From Galdieria sulphuraria (Eukaryota; Rhodophyta; Bangiophyceae; Galdieriales; Galdieriaceae), in contig NW_005178430.1 in the NCBI RefSeq assembly GCF_000341285.1, forward strand, positions 1 through 64,000: a DNA stretch of 64,000 nt. Direction: 5' to 3'. The position numbers were made by a program, and so were the translations under genes. Shown here in pieces: positions 34,268-43,390 of the stretch. The notes under the pieces were generated by a model that was given only the letters and a program-made list of their open reading frames with translations, did no database searches and had not been told where the DNA came from. Each line of letters opens with the position of its first letter. Positions within the stretch are counted from its first letter, which is position 1.

Positions 34268-34420
34268 AACGGCCAATTCCACGATTTGAAATTTCCCAAG
34301 AAGGGCAATAATGCAGGAAGAACAAAATCTAAAAGGGGAAAAGACCTTATTTATTATTCTACCAGCGAAAACCAGTGCAAAAAGCAACAAAGAAAAATGA
34401 AATCTTTCAATATATCACAG

Positions 34421-37068
34421 CTAAAGTTCTTCATGATCAACAGTATCGAATATTTCGTTCTTAAGTGAGTCACCTGTTTGCTCTTTCTCTTCGTTCCTTT
34501 CTCTGTTGCCGCCATGGTTGTCTTGAATCTCTTCTTCGTTGATGGTTGAAAAGTCTTGTGCGAAAACTTTCTCGTTATCCAACATCAAGGAAATCACTTT
34601 CAGCATTCTTTGAGAGAAACCTGAAATATCATCAAGCTGAAATCCGGATGAGATGGCTGCCAACTCGTACAACATGAGAGAAATATCGTCCTTTTCTTTC
34701 TTCCCCTTTCTCTTTTTCACAAACTGTAACATCCTTTTGATAATAGTGTGGTCGGGATTGATTTCCAATACTTTTTTAGGTGAATAGAAAGAAAACATTT
34801 CGGGATTAGCTAGTGCTTGTGCTCTTAGAATACGTTCTGTATTCGCTGAATATCCTCCTTCTGCAGAAACCAACATACATGGAGTGTTTACCAGGCGACT
34901 AGTTACTTTCACTCGAGTGACATGTTCAGAAAGTGTCTGCTCCAAATGGTCTATCAAAGGCTGAAATTGTTTCTTGGCTTTTGACAACTTGGCTCGGATA
35001 GCTTTTTCATCGTCACCCAAACGCAAGTTCTCCTTACTGACATCTATGAATTTGTAGCTTTCAAACTCCGTTAAAGTCTGCATCAAATATTCATCGATGG
35101 GTTCTGTTAGGAATAAAACTTCAAAATTTTTGGCTTGAAGCTGTTCTAAAAGAGGAGATTTTCTAACGCTGGCACCCGATTCTCCTGCAAGGTAATAAAT
35201 AACATCTTGACCAGCTTTCATTCTCGCGACATAACTTTTTAGAGACTAGAAGACAATATGAGAATAGTGTTATACGAGAGAACAAGGTATGCATACTGTA
35301 TAATCATTTGGATCATGTTCATTCGTCTTGGAAGATTGGAAACGTAACAAGTTTACCAATTTCTTTCGATATTCACTGTCTTCAATAACACCCAATTTTA
35401 TATATTTTCCATATTGTTTCCAAAACCTGCAACATTAAAATTCATTTTCTTTACAATAAAGAGTATAACTTACTGCGAATAATTTGAACTTTTTGCCGAA
35501 TTGATACCTCTGTGTCCAGATGATGAGGATTCCACTTCATCACTGGTGGCAAGGTTACGGATCATTTCTAAAGACTTTTGGATCAATTTTTTTCTGATGA
35601 GTTGAACGATACTGCTCTGTTGCAACATTTCTCTAGATATATTAATAGGAAGGTCATCGGAATCCACGATGCCAAGAACAAATGATAGCCAGCGAGGAAG
35701 CAATGCATCTTTGGCAAATTTATCGGATACCAATACTCGTTTCAAGTAGAGCTTAATAGGGCTTCCTTCCGACTCTTCCGAGAAAAAGTCAAACGGCAGT
35801 CTCTCTGGAACAAATAAAATACTTCGAAATTCTATTTCTCCCTCAGCACGAAAATGTGTTTTTGTGAGATAATTCTAGTCACAATTAGGATAGGCAAGAA
35901 CTTGTCTACAAACGAGACAATAACTTACTTTTGAATAGGGAGACAAGGAGAGAAATAATGCTTTGTATTCATCTTCCTTCACTTCGCTAGGGTCCTTTAA
36001 CCAAGTTGGCTTTTGTTCATTTAACTGAACATTTTTCACTTGTGTCTTAGTTTTTGGTTGGGATGAGTCTAATGTTGCTTCTTCTTCTTCTTCTTCCTCC
36101 AAAGTCTCTTCGTCAGAAACACTGCTCTCCACTTTCATATAGATTGGAAAGGTGATAAATCGACAATATTTGTCAACAAGTTGTCTCAAAGCATGTTCGC
36201 TCAAGAATTCGGTCGAATCTTGTCTCACATGTAAAATGACTTTTGTCCCTCTCCCTAGAAAGAAATATCGTGAATATAGACAGCCTTATAGTTTGACGAA
36301 AAGTGGAACAAACCTATGCTTTGGTCTACATACTCCTTCACGGTAAATGTTTTATCAGCATTGCTTTCCCAAACATATGCCTTGTCATAAATACTTTTGG
36401 ATATGACAGACACTTTATCTGCAACTAGATAAGCTGCATAAAAGCCAACTCCAAACTGTCCGATCAACGAAGAGTCCTTCTGATCTTTAAGCTGTTCCAA
36501 GAAGTTTAGAGTACCACTTCTTGCTACCACTCCCAGGTTGTTAATCAGCTCTTGTTTGGTCATACCTATGCCGTTATCTTCAATAGTTATAGTCATATTC
36601 TCTGGATCGAAATCAATCTGAATCTTCAAGTTGTCGACACTTTCATCACCAAGAAGCGTCCTGTTTGTTAAAGAAAGAAAACGCAACTTTTCCAGTGCAT
36701 CTGCAGAGTTTGAAACCAACTCTCTGAAGAATATTTCCTTATTGGAATACAGTGAATGTATGATGATGTTCATGAGCCGTTGAACTTCGGCTCGAAATTC
36801 GAAGGATTCTTCCTCAGAGTTCTTAACTGAATCTTTCGAACTTTGTAAATGGATAGAATCTGAAGACTAAACGAAAGAGTTGGAGAACACTTATTCTGTT
36901 GTCAGAGAAGTTGACGTACCCGGTGAAACAACTCCTGCGTGTCTGTCTTGCAACGCACATAACCAAACCAAGTAACGAACTAAAAACAACTATAAGCTAT
37001 AAAAAACTGACCAATGTTTGTTAACTCACCAGCAAAATAAAAAAGACTAACCTTGAAACCTTCACCAT
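34421..37068 (-). CDS. HSP90B1: ER-lumen HSP90 chaperone (GRP94-like)
   Basis: Seven exons: 37030-37068, 36920-36979, 36314-36866, 35929-36254, 35474-35874, 35297-35426 and 34421-35245 (777 residues). The small first exon encodes [13 protein letters not shown], which splices in frame to [10 protein letters not shown], giving a textbook signal peptide. HSP90 blocks follow: [53 protein letters not shown] in the ATP lid, an acidic linker with a Glu run, [31 protein letters not shown] and [13 protein letters not shown]. The C-terminus is DHEEL, close to the K/H-D-E-L retention signal. ER location is inferred from the two ends together. Family resemblance in the middle is also close to plastid HSP90C, but the signal peptide argues against that. 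Confidence 0.88.
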
Positions 37069-37663
37069 TGAGAACAAGATAAACAGCCAAGCTTCTAGTC
37101 AGTCGAATGGATAAATAGAAAATGACATTTCCATGCCGCCCATTCAATCCAAATTGTTCAAGATTGCGCCATTTTTGTGACAACTGAATTTGCTTTTGTT
37201 ATTTTTCGATACTTTTAAAAAGTAATTGTTTCTCTTGTTATAAGTTATAAGTGCTTGTTGAAAATCATAAGTTTGCAATTCTCTCCATTTTTTTGTCTTG
37301 CGTTCACTTTTTCAAGACATAAAGTTGTACTTTACTACTTTCAGTTGGAATAGGTCATCAAGACCGTTTATGTTTTATTGAAAGATATCATCATCTTTTG
37401 AGTTCTTTCGTTTCCAAAAATATGCAAGTTGATACAAGAGGCTTCATATTCAAATGATACTACTCCACTCTGACTCCATCATGAAATAGAGAGGAACATA
37501 TCATTCATTAAACAAAATATGCCTTTTCATTCTAAGATGGGCACAACTATTTGAATACTTTTCATAGAAACTCGAAAAGCACTATTTTGAAAAACATTCT
37601 CCATTGACTAGGTCGTGTGCAAAAGTGCTATGAACCAGCCATTTGTTGTGCTTGAAACATTTC
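37069..37663. other. Divergent intergenic region
   Basis: These 595 bases separate the GRP94-like gene (minus) and the oxygenase gene (plus). No gene is seen. This is large by the standards of the surrounding block, so it probably holds two separate promoters. Confidence 0.45.
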
Positions 37664-38648
37664 ATGGAAATTCCTGTAATTGACTGGCAAGAATTTTGTG
37701 CCTCAACTGATGATAAACTGGTAGTCGAAAACTTTGCCAAGTTGGGGTTTCTGGCACTAAGGAATCATGGAATACCCTTGGAACACGTGCGACAAGCATT
37801 TCGCGTTACACATGAGTTTTTTCGTCTTCCTTTATCTGTCAAGAAGAGCATTTTGCGAGGAACACTGGGTGACAACAACTCAGGATATGTGGAGTACCAG
37901 ATGGAATCCTTAAATAGCACCAGTGTAGATAAGAAAGAAGCACTGAACATCACTTGTCAACCGTAAGTACTAGCTTTTCTTTTCGTACTCTCGTTGATTA
38001 TGGAAAAGATGGTTATTACCCGAGTCCTTGTCTTTTCTGTCACAACTAGAGTGTTTTTATATGGAAGCTTGGCAGTTGGGAATGCAACTCTTAGAACAAC
38101 TTGAACTCAGTTCTATCGGAGAGAGTGTGTTGAGAAAGTATCATACTTTTCGGTCGTTGGGAGTTCATAGTAAAGCAAAGGAAGAAAATCTCTTTTTCAA
38201 TAAGAGAACCAGTGCAAGCACTCTTCGCTTACTTTGTTACCCACCCGTGGCAGAAACTAAAGCTACGTTAGACGAGGTTCTCGCTGGTATTCACTCTGAT
38301 TATGGAACTCTTACTTTATTGTTTCAAGACAGTTTTGGAGGATTGCAAGTTCAGCACGCACAGGACTGGATCAACGTATCTTCACAGGAAGATGTTGTAG
38401 TAGTCAATGCTGGTGATTTACTTGAGATATGGACAGGTGGTTTGATTCCTTCCACGAAACATAGAGTAGTAGTGACACCTGAAATGATAAGGTGTCCTCA
38501 TCGATGTCGTTATTCTATTGCAGTATTTATTCATCCCGATGATGATGCCATTGTTCGGCCTTTATATGGCGATATTACGAAATATAATCCTGTTTTGGCG
38601 TCGGATTACGTTACTGGTCGTTTTCAGCGTTCTTATAAAGAAAGTTGA
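37664..38648 (+). CDS. 2-oxoglutarate/Fe(II)-dependent oxygenase (isopenicillin-N-synthase-like)
   Basis: Exons are 37664-37962 and 38009-38648 (46-nt intron, 312 residues). The N-terminal DIOX_N part begins EIPVIDWQEFC and contains GFLALRNHGIP and EFFRLPLSVKK. The catalytic jelly-roll carries the iron ligands H-x-D in GIHSDYGTLTLLFQD and the distal His in STKHRVV. The 2OG-binding Arg-x-Ser occurs in RYSIAVFI. The splice junction restores a CQPWLLPESL stretch, equivalent to the N-Q-W-P block of relatives. Members hydroxylate or desaturate many small molecules; the substrate cannot be told from sequence. Cytosolic location is likely. Confidence 0.9.
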
Positions 38649-38939
38649 TTGGAGTTGTGGAGCATTCGTTGTCTACATTGACTTTATGAAATGTGCATGG
38701 ATATGTGTGTGTTTCGAAGTTTGGTAGACGATGGGTTTCTCTGTTAGTCGAATTGGATTCTCGTTTCCTGAAGAAGAGTAGTACTAGAGTGGCAATTTTG
38801 AAACCTTGTATCCCTTGTGGATGTCAGTTTTTATTTTTATAACAGTAAATCAACTCATTCTATTGAACAAGTGCTGCAAGACTTAACAACAATCGTTGCA
38901 TGAAACTTGCAATTTCCCTTGAGATTATGATTCACTGAG

Positions 38940-39468
38940 ATGTTTGTTGATCACCACTGTCTTTATCAAAGCGTTGTTCGAAGGGAAACCCTTGGAAAAC
39001 CAAAAATAGATAGAAAAAGAGGATATTTTCAAAGTCCATCATGTTCAGAAGAGTCAATTAGTAAAAAGAAACCCGAATCTTCTTCCAAAGCAGGTTATTT
39101 TAAGACCAAAGTGGAACCTTTTTATGAGCGTGGAAGTGGTTCTCGTCCAATATGGGATTTGAGACCTGTTGATTTGAAAAGACAAACAGGAGTAGAGAAT
39201 TCGGTAAATATTGTGGATTCCAACTGTTATGGTTGCTTCTCATTTGTTGTAGGAGCTTTGTTCTCAGTGCAACGGCACAGGAGAAACGCTATGTGCACTG
39301 TGTGAAGGCGTTGATTATTATGCGAAAGATGGCTCTGGGAAGGTTACATGTCCTGCTTGCAACGATAAGAAATATGTTCCTTGTCACTTTTGCTATGCCA
39401 CTGGAAAGGCTATTCAACTGAAAGAAGGCTGGTGGGAACAGGATTTGGAGAAGCAAGTAAGAAAATAA
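38940..39468 (+). CDS. DnaJ-type zinc-finger protein (BSD2-like C-terminus)
   Basis: Exons are 38940-39203 and 39253-39468 (49-nt intron, 159 residues). The C-terminal half has paired cysteine knuckles like the DnaJ central domain: LCSQCNGTGE, LCALCEG, VTCPACNDKK and PCHFCYATGK. The N-terminal 85 residues are basic and Ser-rich with two related GYF-K/Q-S/T segments (RGYFQS, AGYFKT), and might include a targeting peptide. Plant relatives such as BSD2 are plastid chaperone factors for Rubisco assembly. That role here is a guess from domain type, with no J domain present. Confidence 0.7.
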
Positions 39469-39532
39469 ACTTGTTTTAGAAACAGCCATCTATTCTTTCT
39501 ACCGCTTCTTATATGTAGACAGATTGCGTCTC

Positions 39533-41112
39533 TTAATCAGTTTGCATCAATTCAAACATACTTTTAGCGGCACGACTCGTTCCTTCAGGACAATGCAATA
39601 CTTTGGCAATTCGCTCATAATCAGTTAGCATTCTTTGTTGCTCGTGTTTTGTACGTAATAAATTCAACGCAGCTTTTGATACATTTTCTGCTGTGGCATT
39701 CTCTTGAACCAGTTCTGGAACAACTAGACGCATTTCCACACAGTTAGGAGAAGCTATAAAGGGAATTTGTAGTCCGAGTACATTTCTTCCCAACCACGCA
39801 CTCCAATTACTCAGTCTATACAACACTAGTTGTGGAACTTGCATAGCAACTGCTTCCAAATTGACAGTTCCACTCTTCATGATACAAAGATTAGCAGCAG
39901 CTATTACTATACTAGAGCTGGTTTTGTCATAAATTCGAAATTGTGAAACACCACTTCTGGTTAGTTGTTGTTGTATCTTGGCTCGAAAATCATCTCTAGA
40001 ACAAGGAACGATAAAGACAACATCTTCATCAACTAATTGGTCTTGTATATGTTTTGCTGCTTGTGCCATGATTGGCAAAATATATCTTATTTCTTGTTCT
40101 CGTGAGGCAGGAACCAAAGCGATAACCACTGCATCCAAAGCGAGCTGCAAACTTTCTCTAGCTCTCTTTTGATTGGTTTCATTCCCTTTCTTCCAGTCCG
40201 AAGAAAACAAAGGATGACCAACATATTCACTCGCTATTTGATGCCGTTGGTAATAAGCATGTTCAGCAGGAAATATGGAATAAACTTTATCACATATCTC
40301 ACCAATACTTTCAACATATCGAAGAAGAAAAGGTACCTGCAATATATCATCAGCAGTTTCAAAGGTGTTGCGATCAACATTACCTTTTGGTTTGCATATC
40401 CCCAAACCCATTCTTGTGGAGCAATATAATAAACAATAGGCAAACCAGGAAATATCTTCCTCAACTTGCTTGCCAACTGAAGATTAGGACCAACATAGTC
40501 AATCAAAATAGCGATATCCTACATAGACCAACCTAATCAATTAAAATACAAGCAAGTTCCTCAACCTACGGGTGGATCTTCTATGACTCGTTCAATAGCA
40601 TTCTGGATCATACTCCAAGAAGCCCACAAATGAGGCACTGCCTCTATCAAACCGATCGAACTGATTTTTGAAGTATCCTGTAACAGTTCAAGTCCTTCCT
40701 GTTTCATCAGCGAACCTCCTAAACCATATAACTGAAAGGTTTTTTGAGACTTGACGACAACTCTGCTGATATATCTCCTTACTTTGACAACAACATTTCG
40801 ACTCAACGCTTCCCGTGTAAGAGCACGAATAAGAATACTACCTTGTAGGTCTCCAGATAGCTCTCCTGTACTAAAGAATATTCTTTTGACAACTCCACAT
40901 TGTGTTGCAACCAGTTGAGTGCGAGGTTGAATAAACTTGAATAGTCTTCTCTGTTTCGAGACAAAGAAGAGTAAATACGAGCGGCAACTTGTATTTTGTA
41001 CTCCCTCAACATGAACACAGAAACAAGAATAGTTGCTACACTCAGCAATAAAATAACGAGGCTTTCCTTGATAAAAATGATCATTCACCGAAAACAATCT
41101 TCTTCGCACCAT
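39533..41112 (-). CDS. Second lipid-A-disaccharide-synthase-like protein, distinct from the first
   Basis: Exons are 40570-41112, 40384-40518 and 39533-40336 (introns 51 and 47 nt, 493 residues). The LpxB blocks appear in altered form: FFSTGELSGDLQG in place of AGESSGD, YGLGGSLMKQEG, IDYVGPNLQLASKLRK, IVYYIAPQEWVWGYAN, VYSIFPAEHAYY, LVPASREQEI and SGTVNLEAVAMQVPQLVLYR. The sequence differs strongly from the gene at 20730-22116 and resembles cyanobacterial-type LpxB-like proteins. The about 100-residue N-terminal extension is basic and aromatic and may be a plastid transit peptide. Its product is unknown; red algal plastids are not known to make lipid A. Confidence 0.8.
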
Positions 41113-41174
41113 TAGAATGTGACGCTCATCGATACTTTTGCTTGGAAGAACATCCCAACTTGTGTGTGTGTGTT

Positions 41175-42452
41175 ATGGAGCATCCAAATAGAAATTCCTT
41201 CCCAAAGATAGAGACTACAGAGCAAGCTTCCAAGTGGAACGTTTCTTGTTCGCAAAGAGCCAAGAATACTTTCAATCCCATCCGAAATTTTGTTCAAAAT
41301 ACCACAGTAAAACCAAACCCTGAGAAGTCTCCTATTCGTTTGTCTGTGGGAGATCCCACGGAATTTGGCAACTTGGTTATACCTCAACAAGCTGTTCATC
41401 AACTATCTGAAAACATATTGTCAGGAAAGTACAACGGATACACTATGTCTTTTGGAACTCTGGAAGCAAGGAAAGCTATTGCAGAGTATTTTTCTTCTCA
41501 GGAGTGTCCCGTCCAACCCCAGGATGTACTCTTAACTTGTGGTACTGCTGGAGCAATAGAACTGATTCTTTCAGCTTTAGGAGATGAAGGAAAGACTGTG
41601 CTTATTCCTAAACCAGGTTTTCCGTTGTTTCAAACCATAGCAAGTAGTCTTGGGTTAAAAACCAAGCCGTATCGATTAAAACAAGAAGATGGTTGGCAGG
41701 TTGATCTAGAGGACCTTCGTTCTCAAATTGATCAGGACACTGTTGCTATTATCGTAAATAATCCAAGCAACCCTTGTGGAAGTGTTTATACCAAACAACA
41801 CTTACAAGATATCTTGGATGTGGCTGAGAAATGTAAAATTCCTATTATTGCTGATGAAGTATATGCAAATATGTGCTTTGATGGCATACCTTTTTATTCT
41901 GTTGCCTCTCAAAGTCGAAATGTACCCGTTATTTCACTCGGAAGTATCAGCAAACTATTTGCTGCTCCTGGATGGAGACTGGGTTGGTTAATTGTTCATG
42001 ATAGACTTGAGATATTACTTGATGCTGGAGTCGTTCAATGTTTACATCAATTGACCATGAGAATGTTAGTTCCTAGTTCTCTTATACAGAGCATAGTTTC
42101 AACGTTATTTTCGGAGCATTGTATAAAGGAACAGTCTCGAATCGTAGAACAGTTAGAACGCAATGCTAATGCAGCTTATCCCTTGTTGAGGGAAATTCCT
42201 GGTTTATCTTGTACAAAGCCACAAGGTGCTTTATACATGTTTATTCATTTGGATCTGAATGTTCTTGCTTTTGAAAACGATGTTGAGTTTACAGAGTTGT
42301 TGTGGAAAGAAGAGTCTGTTTTTGTGATTCCTGGAAGCTGTTTTGGTTGGAATGGAGCTGCTCGAATTGTTCTGAATGCTCCTGGTCCCATAATTACAGA
42401 AGCTTGTCATCGAATACGAAGTTTTTGTGAACGCCATCATTATCGTGTATAA
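41175..42452 (+). CDS. Class I PLP aminotransferase, tyrosine-aminotransferase-like
   Basis: Single exon, 425 residues from the ATG at 41175 (upstream frame also open). Fold-type I aminotransferase motifs are complete. They are RLSVGDPTEFG, the YNGYTMSFG substrate region, and NNPSNPCGSVY with the cofactor-binding Asn. DEVYANMCF carries the Asp that pairs with the pyridine ring, and SLGSISKLFAAPGWRLGW carries the Schiff-base Lys. The N-P-C-G and G-W-R-L-G-W forms are typical of tyrosine and nicotianamine aminotransferases. It would start tyrosine breakdown or supply hydroxyphenylpyruvate for tocopherol and plastoquinone. The gene is head-to-head with the second LpxB, about 62 bp between start codons. 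Confidence 0.85.
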   Translation: MEHPNRNSFPKIETTEQASKWNVSCSQRAKNTFNPIRNFVQNTTVKPNPEKSPIRLSVGDPTEFGNLVIPQQAVHQLSENILSGKYNGYTMSFGTLEARKAIAEYFSSQECPVQPQDVLLTCGTAGAIELILSALGDEGKTVLIPKPGFPLFQTIASSLGLKTKPYRLKQEDGWQVDLEDLRSQIDQDTVAIIVNNPSNPCGSVYTKQHLQDILDVAEKCKIPIIADEVYANMCFDGIPFYSVASQSRNVPVISLGSISKLFAAPGWRLGWLIVHDRLEILLDAGVVQCLHQLTMRMLVPSSLIQSIVSTLFSEHCIKEQSRIVEQLERNANAAYPLLREIPGLSCTKPQGALYMFIHLDLNVLAFENDVEFTELLWKEESVFVIPGSCFGWNGAARIVLNAPGPIITEACHRIRSFCERHHYRV

Positions 42453-42753
42453 ACGATGTTATCATTCAGTACAAATGTTTTTCCGTAAACTTATCCCCTC
42501 ATTTTGTTGTGGAACGATAACTGTGTAGCTCGTTTATAACGAAGAAATAGTGGAACATACTTCATGCTATTGGAAAATGGAATAAGGAACAACGCAACTA
42601 ATGGATGGAAACGAAGACTACAATTTTTTTGGCGCACTTTAAATGTTCATAGAAAAATGCTATCAAGGCAGGTTGTTTGTATTCCATTTCAAACTTTACT
42701 TTATTCTGTTGAAGCTGGTTGTAATTGAGGGGACCTAGTTTTTGCGAGACGAT

Positions 42754-43131
42754 ATGTGGAGAATGGATGCCGCAGTACTATTTTGTACAGTTTGTTTTGC
42801 TTTTAGAAAAGAGTCAGTAAAAGACGCGCCACTGTATGAAAGGTAGGGTTTTTCAACGTTTTACTTGGAAAGCTGTGGTTGTTTCCTACTGGCTTGGTAC
42901 TTGAGAGGGAAACGTGAATACAAAACCTTTGACGTCCAACCGATCAATTCGTACAAAGAGAAAAACCTAGACTGTTTTGTAACCTCCTTTGTAACTCATA
43001 AGTACAAGGAAGGCCCAGATAGGGAAACGTTGAGCTATAAGTTTCGGTCCACAGTGATAACACCAAAAACTCATACTATATCGTTACCTTTTCTAGAACA
43101 ACCTTGTTACCCTAACAAATTCATTTATTAA
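42754..43131 (+). CDS. Possible small protein with N-terminal hydrophobic segment
   Basis: Proposed exons are 42754-42842 and 42906-43131 (63-nt intron, 104 residues). The first exon encodes MDAAVLFCTVCFAF after a short start, a candidate membrane or signal segment. The second exon is polar (HKYKEGPDRETLSYKF). The frame joins without stops, and the splice signals are acceptable (AG|GTAGGG, GAG). I recognise no family. The sequence could instead be part of the poly(A)-binding protein 5' region. Confidence 0.4.
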
Positions 43132-43390
43132 TCACAAACTATTTTGACTGCTCTATATAAGACATCCTTCGTGTACCCAGTCAACTCCAACAACAAGGCT
43201 TGACTTTCTTCATGAAATGGGCCATTTTTCATTTATCAATTTACAAATTGCTTCACGTCGGCCATTTTTTGTGGTGTTGTGGTGACAGAGTGTTTGAGTG
43301 TGTGGAGACATTTCCTTCTTGTTAAAAGTTGTCTTGTTTAAGAACTCAAGTTAATTGGTTTTTTAGTAACAACTGGAATAGGGAATAGAA

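Noticed and set aside
36980-37183. Longer first exon for the HSP90 gene ending at a GTTAGT donor
   Set aside because: The frame has no ATG. The 39-nt exon ending CTG|GTGAGT starts with ATG and gives a proper signal peptide.
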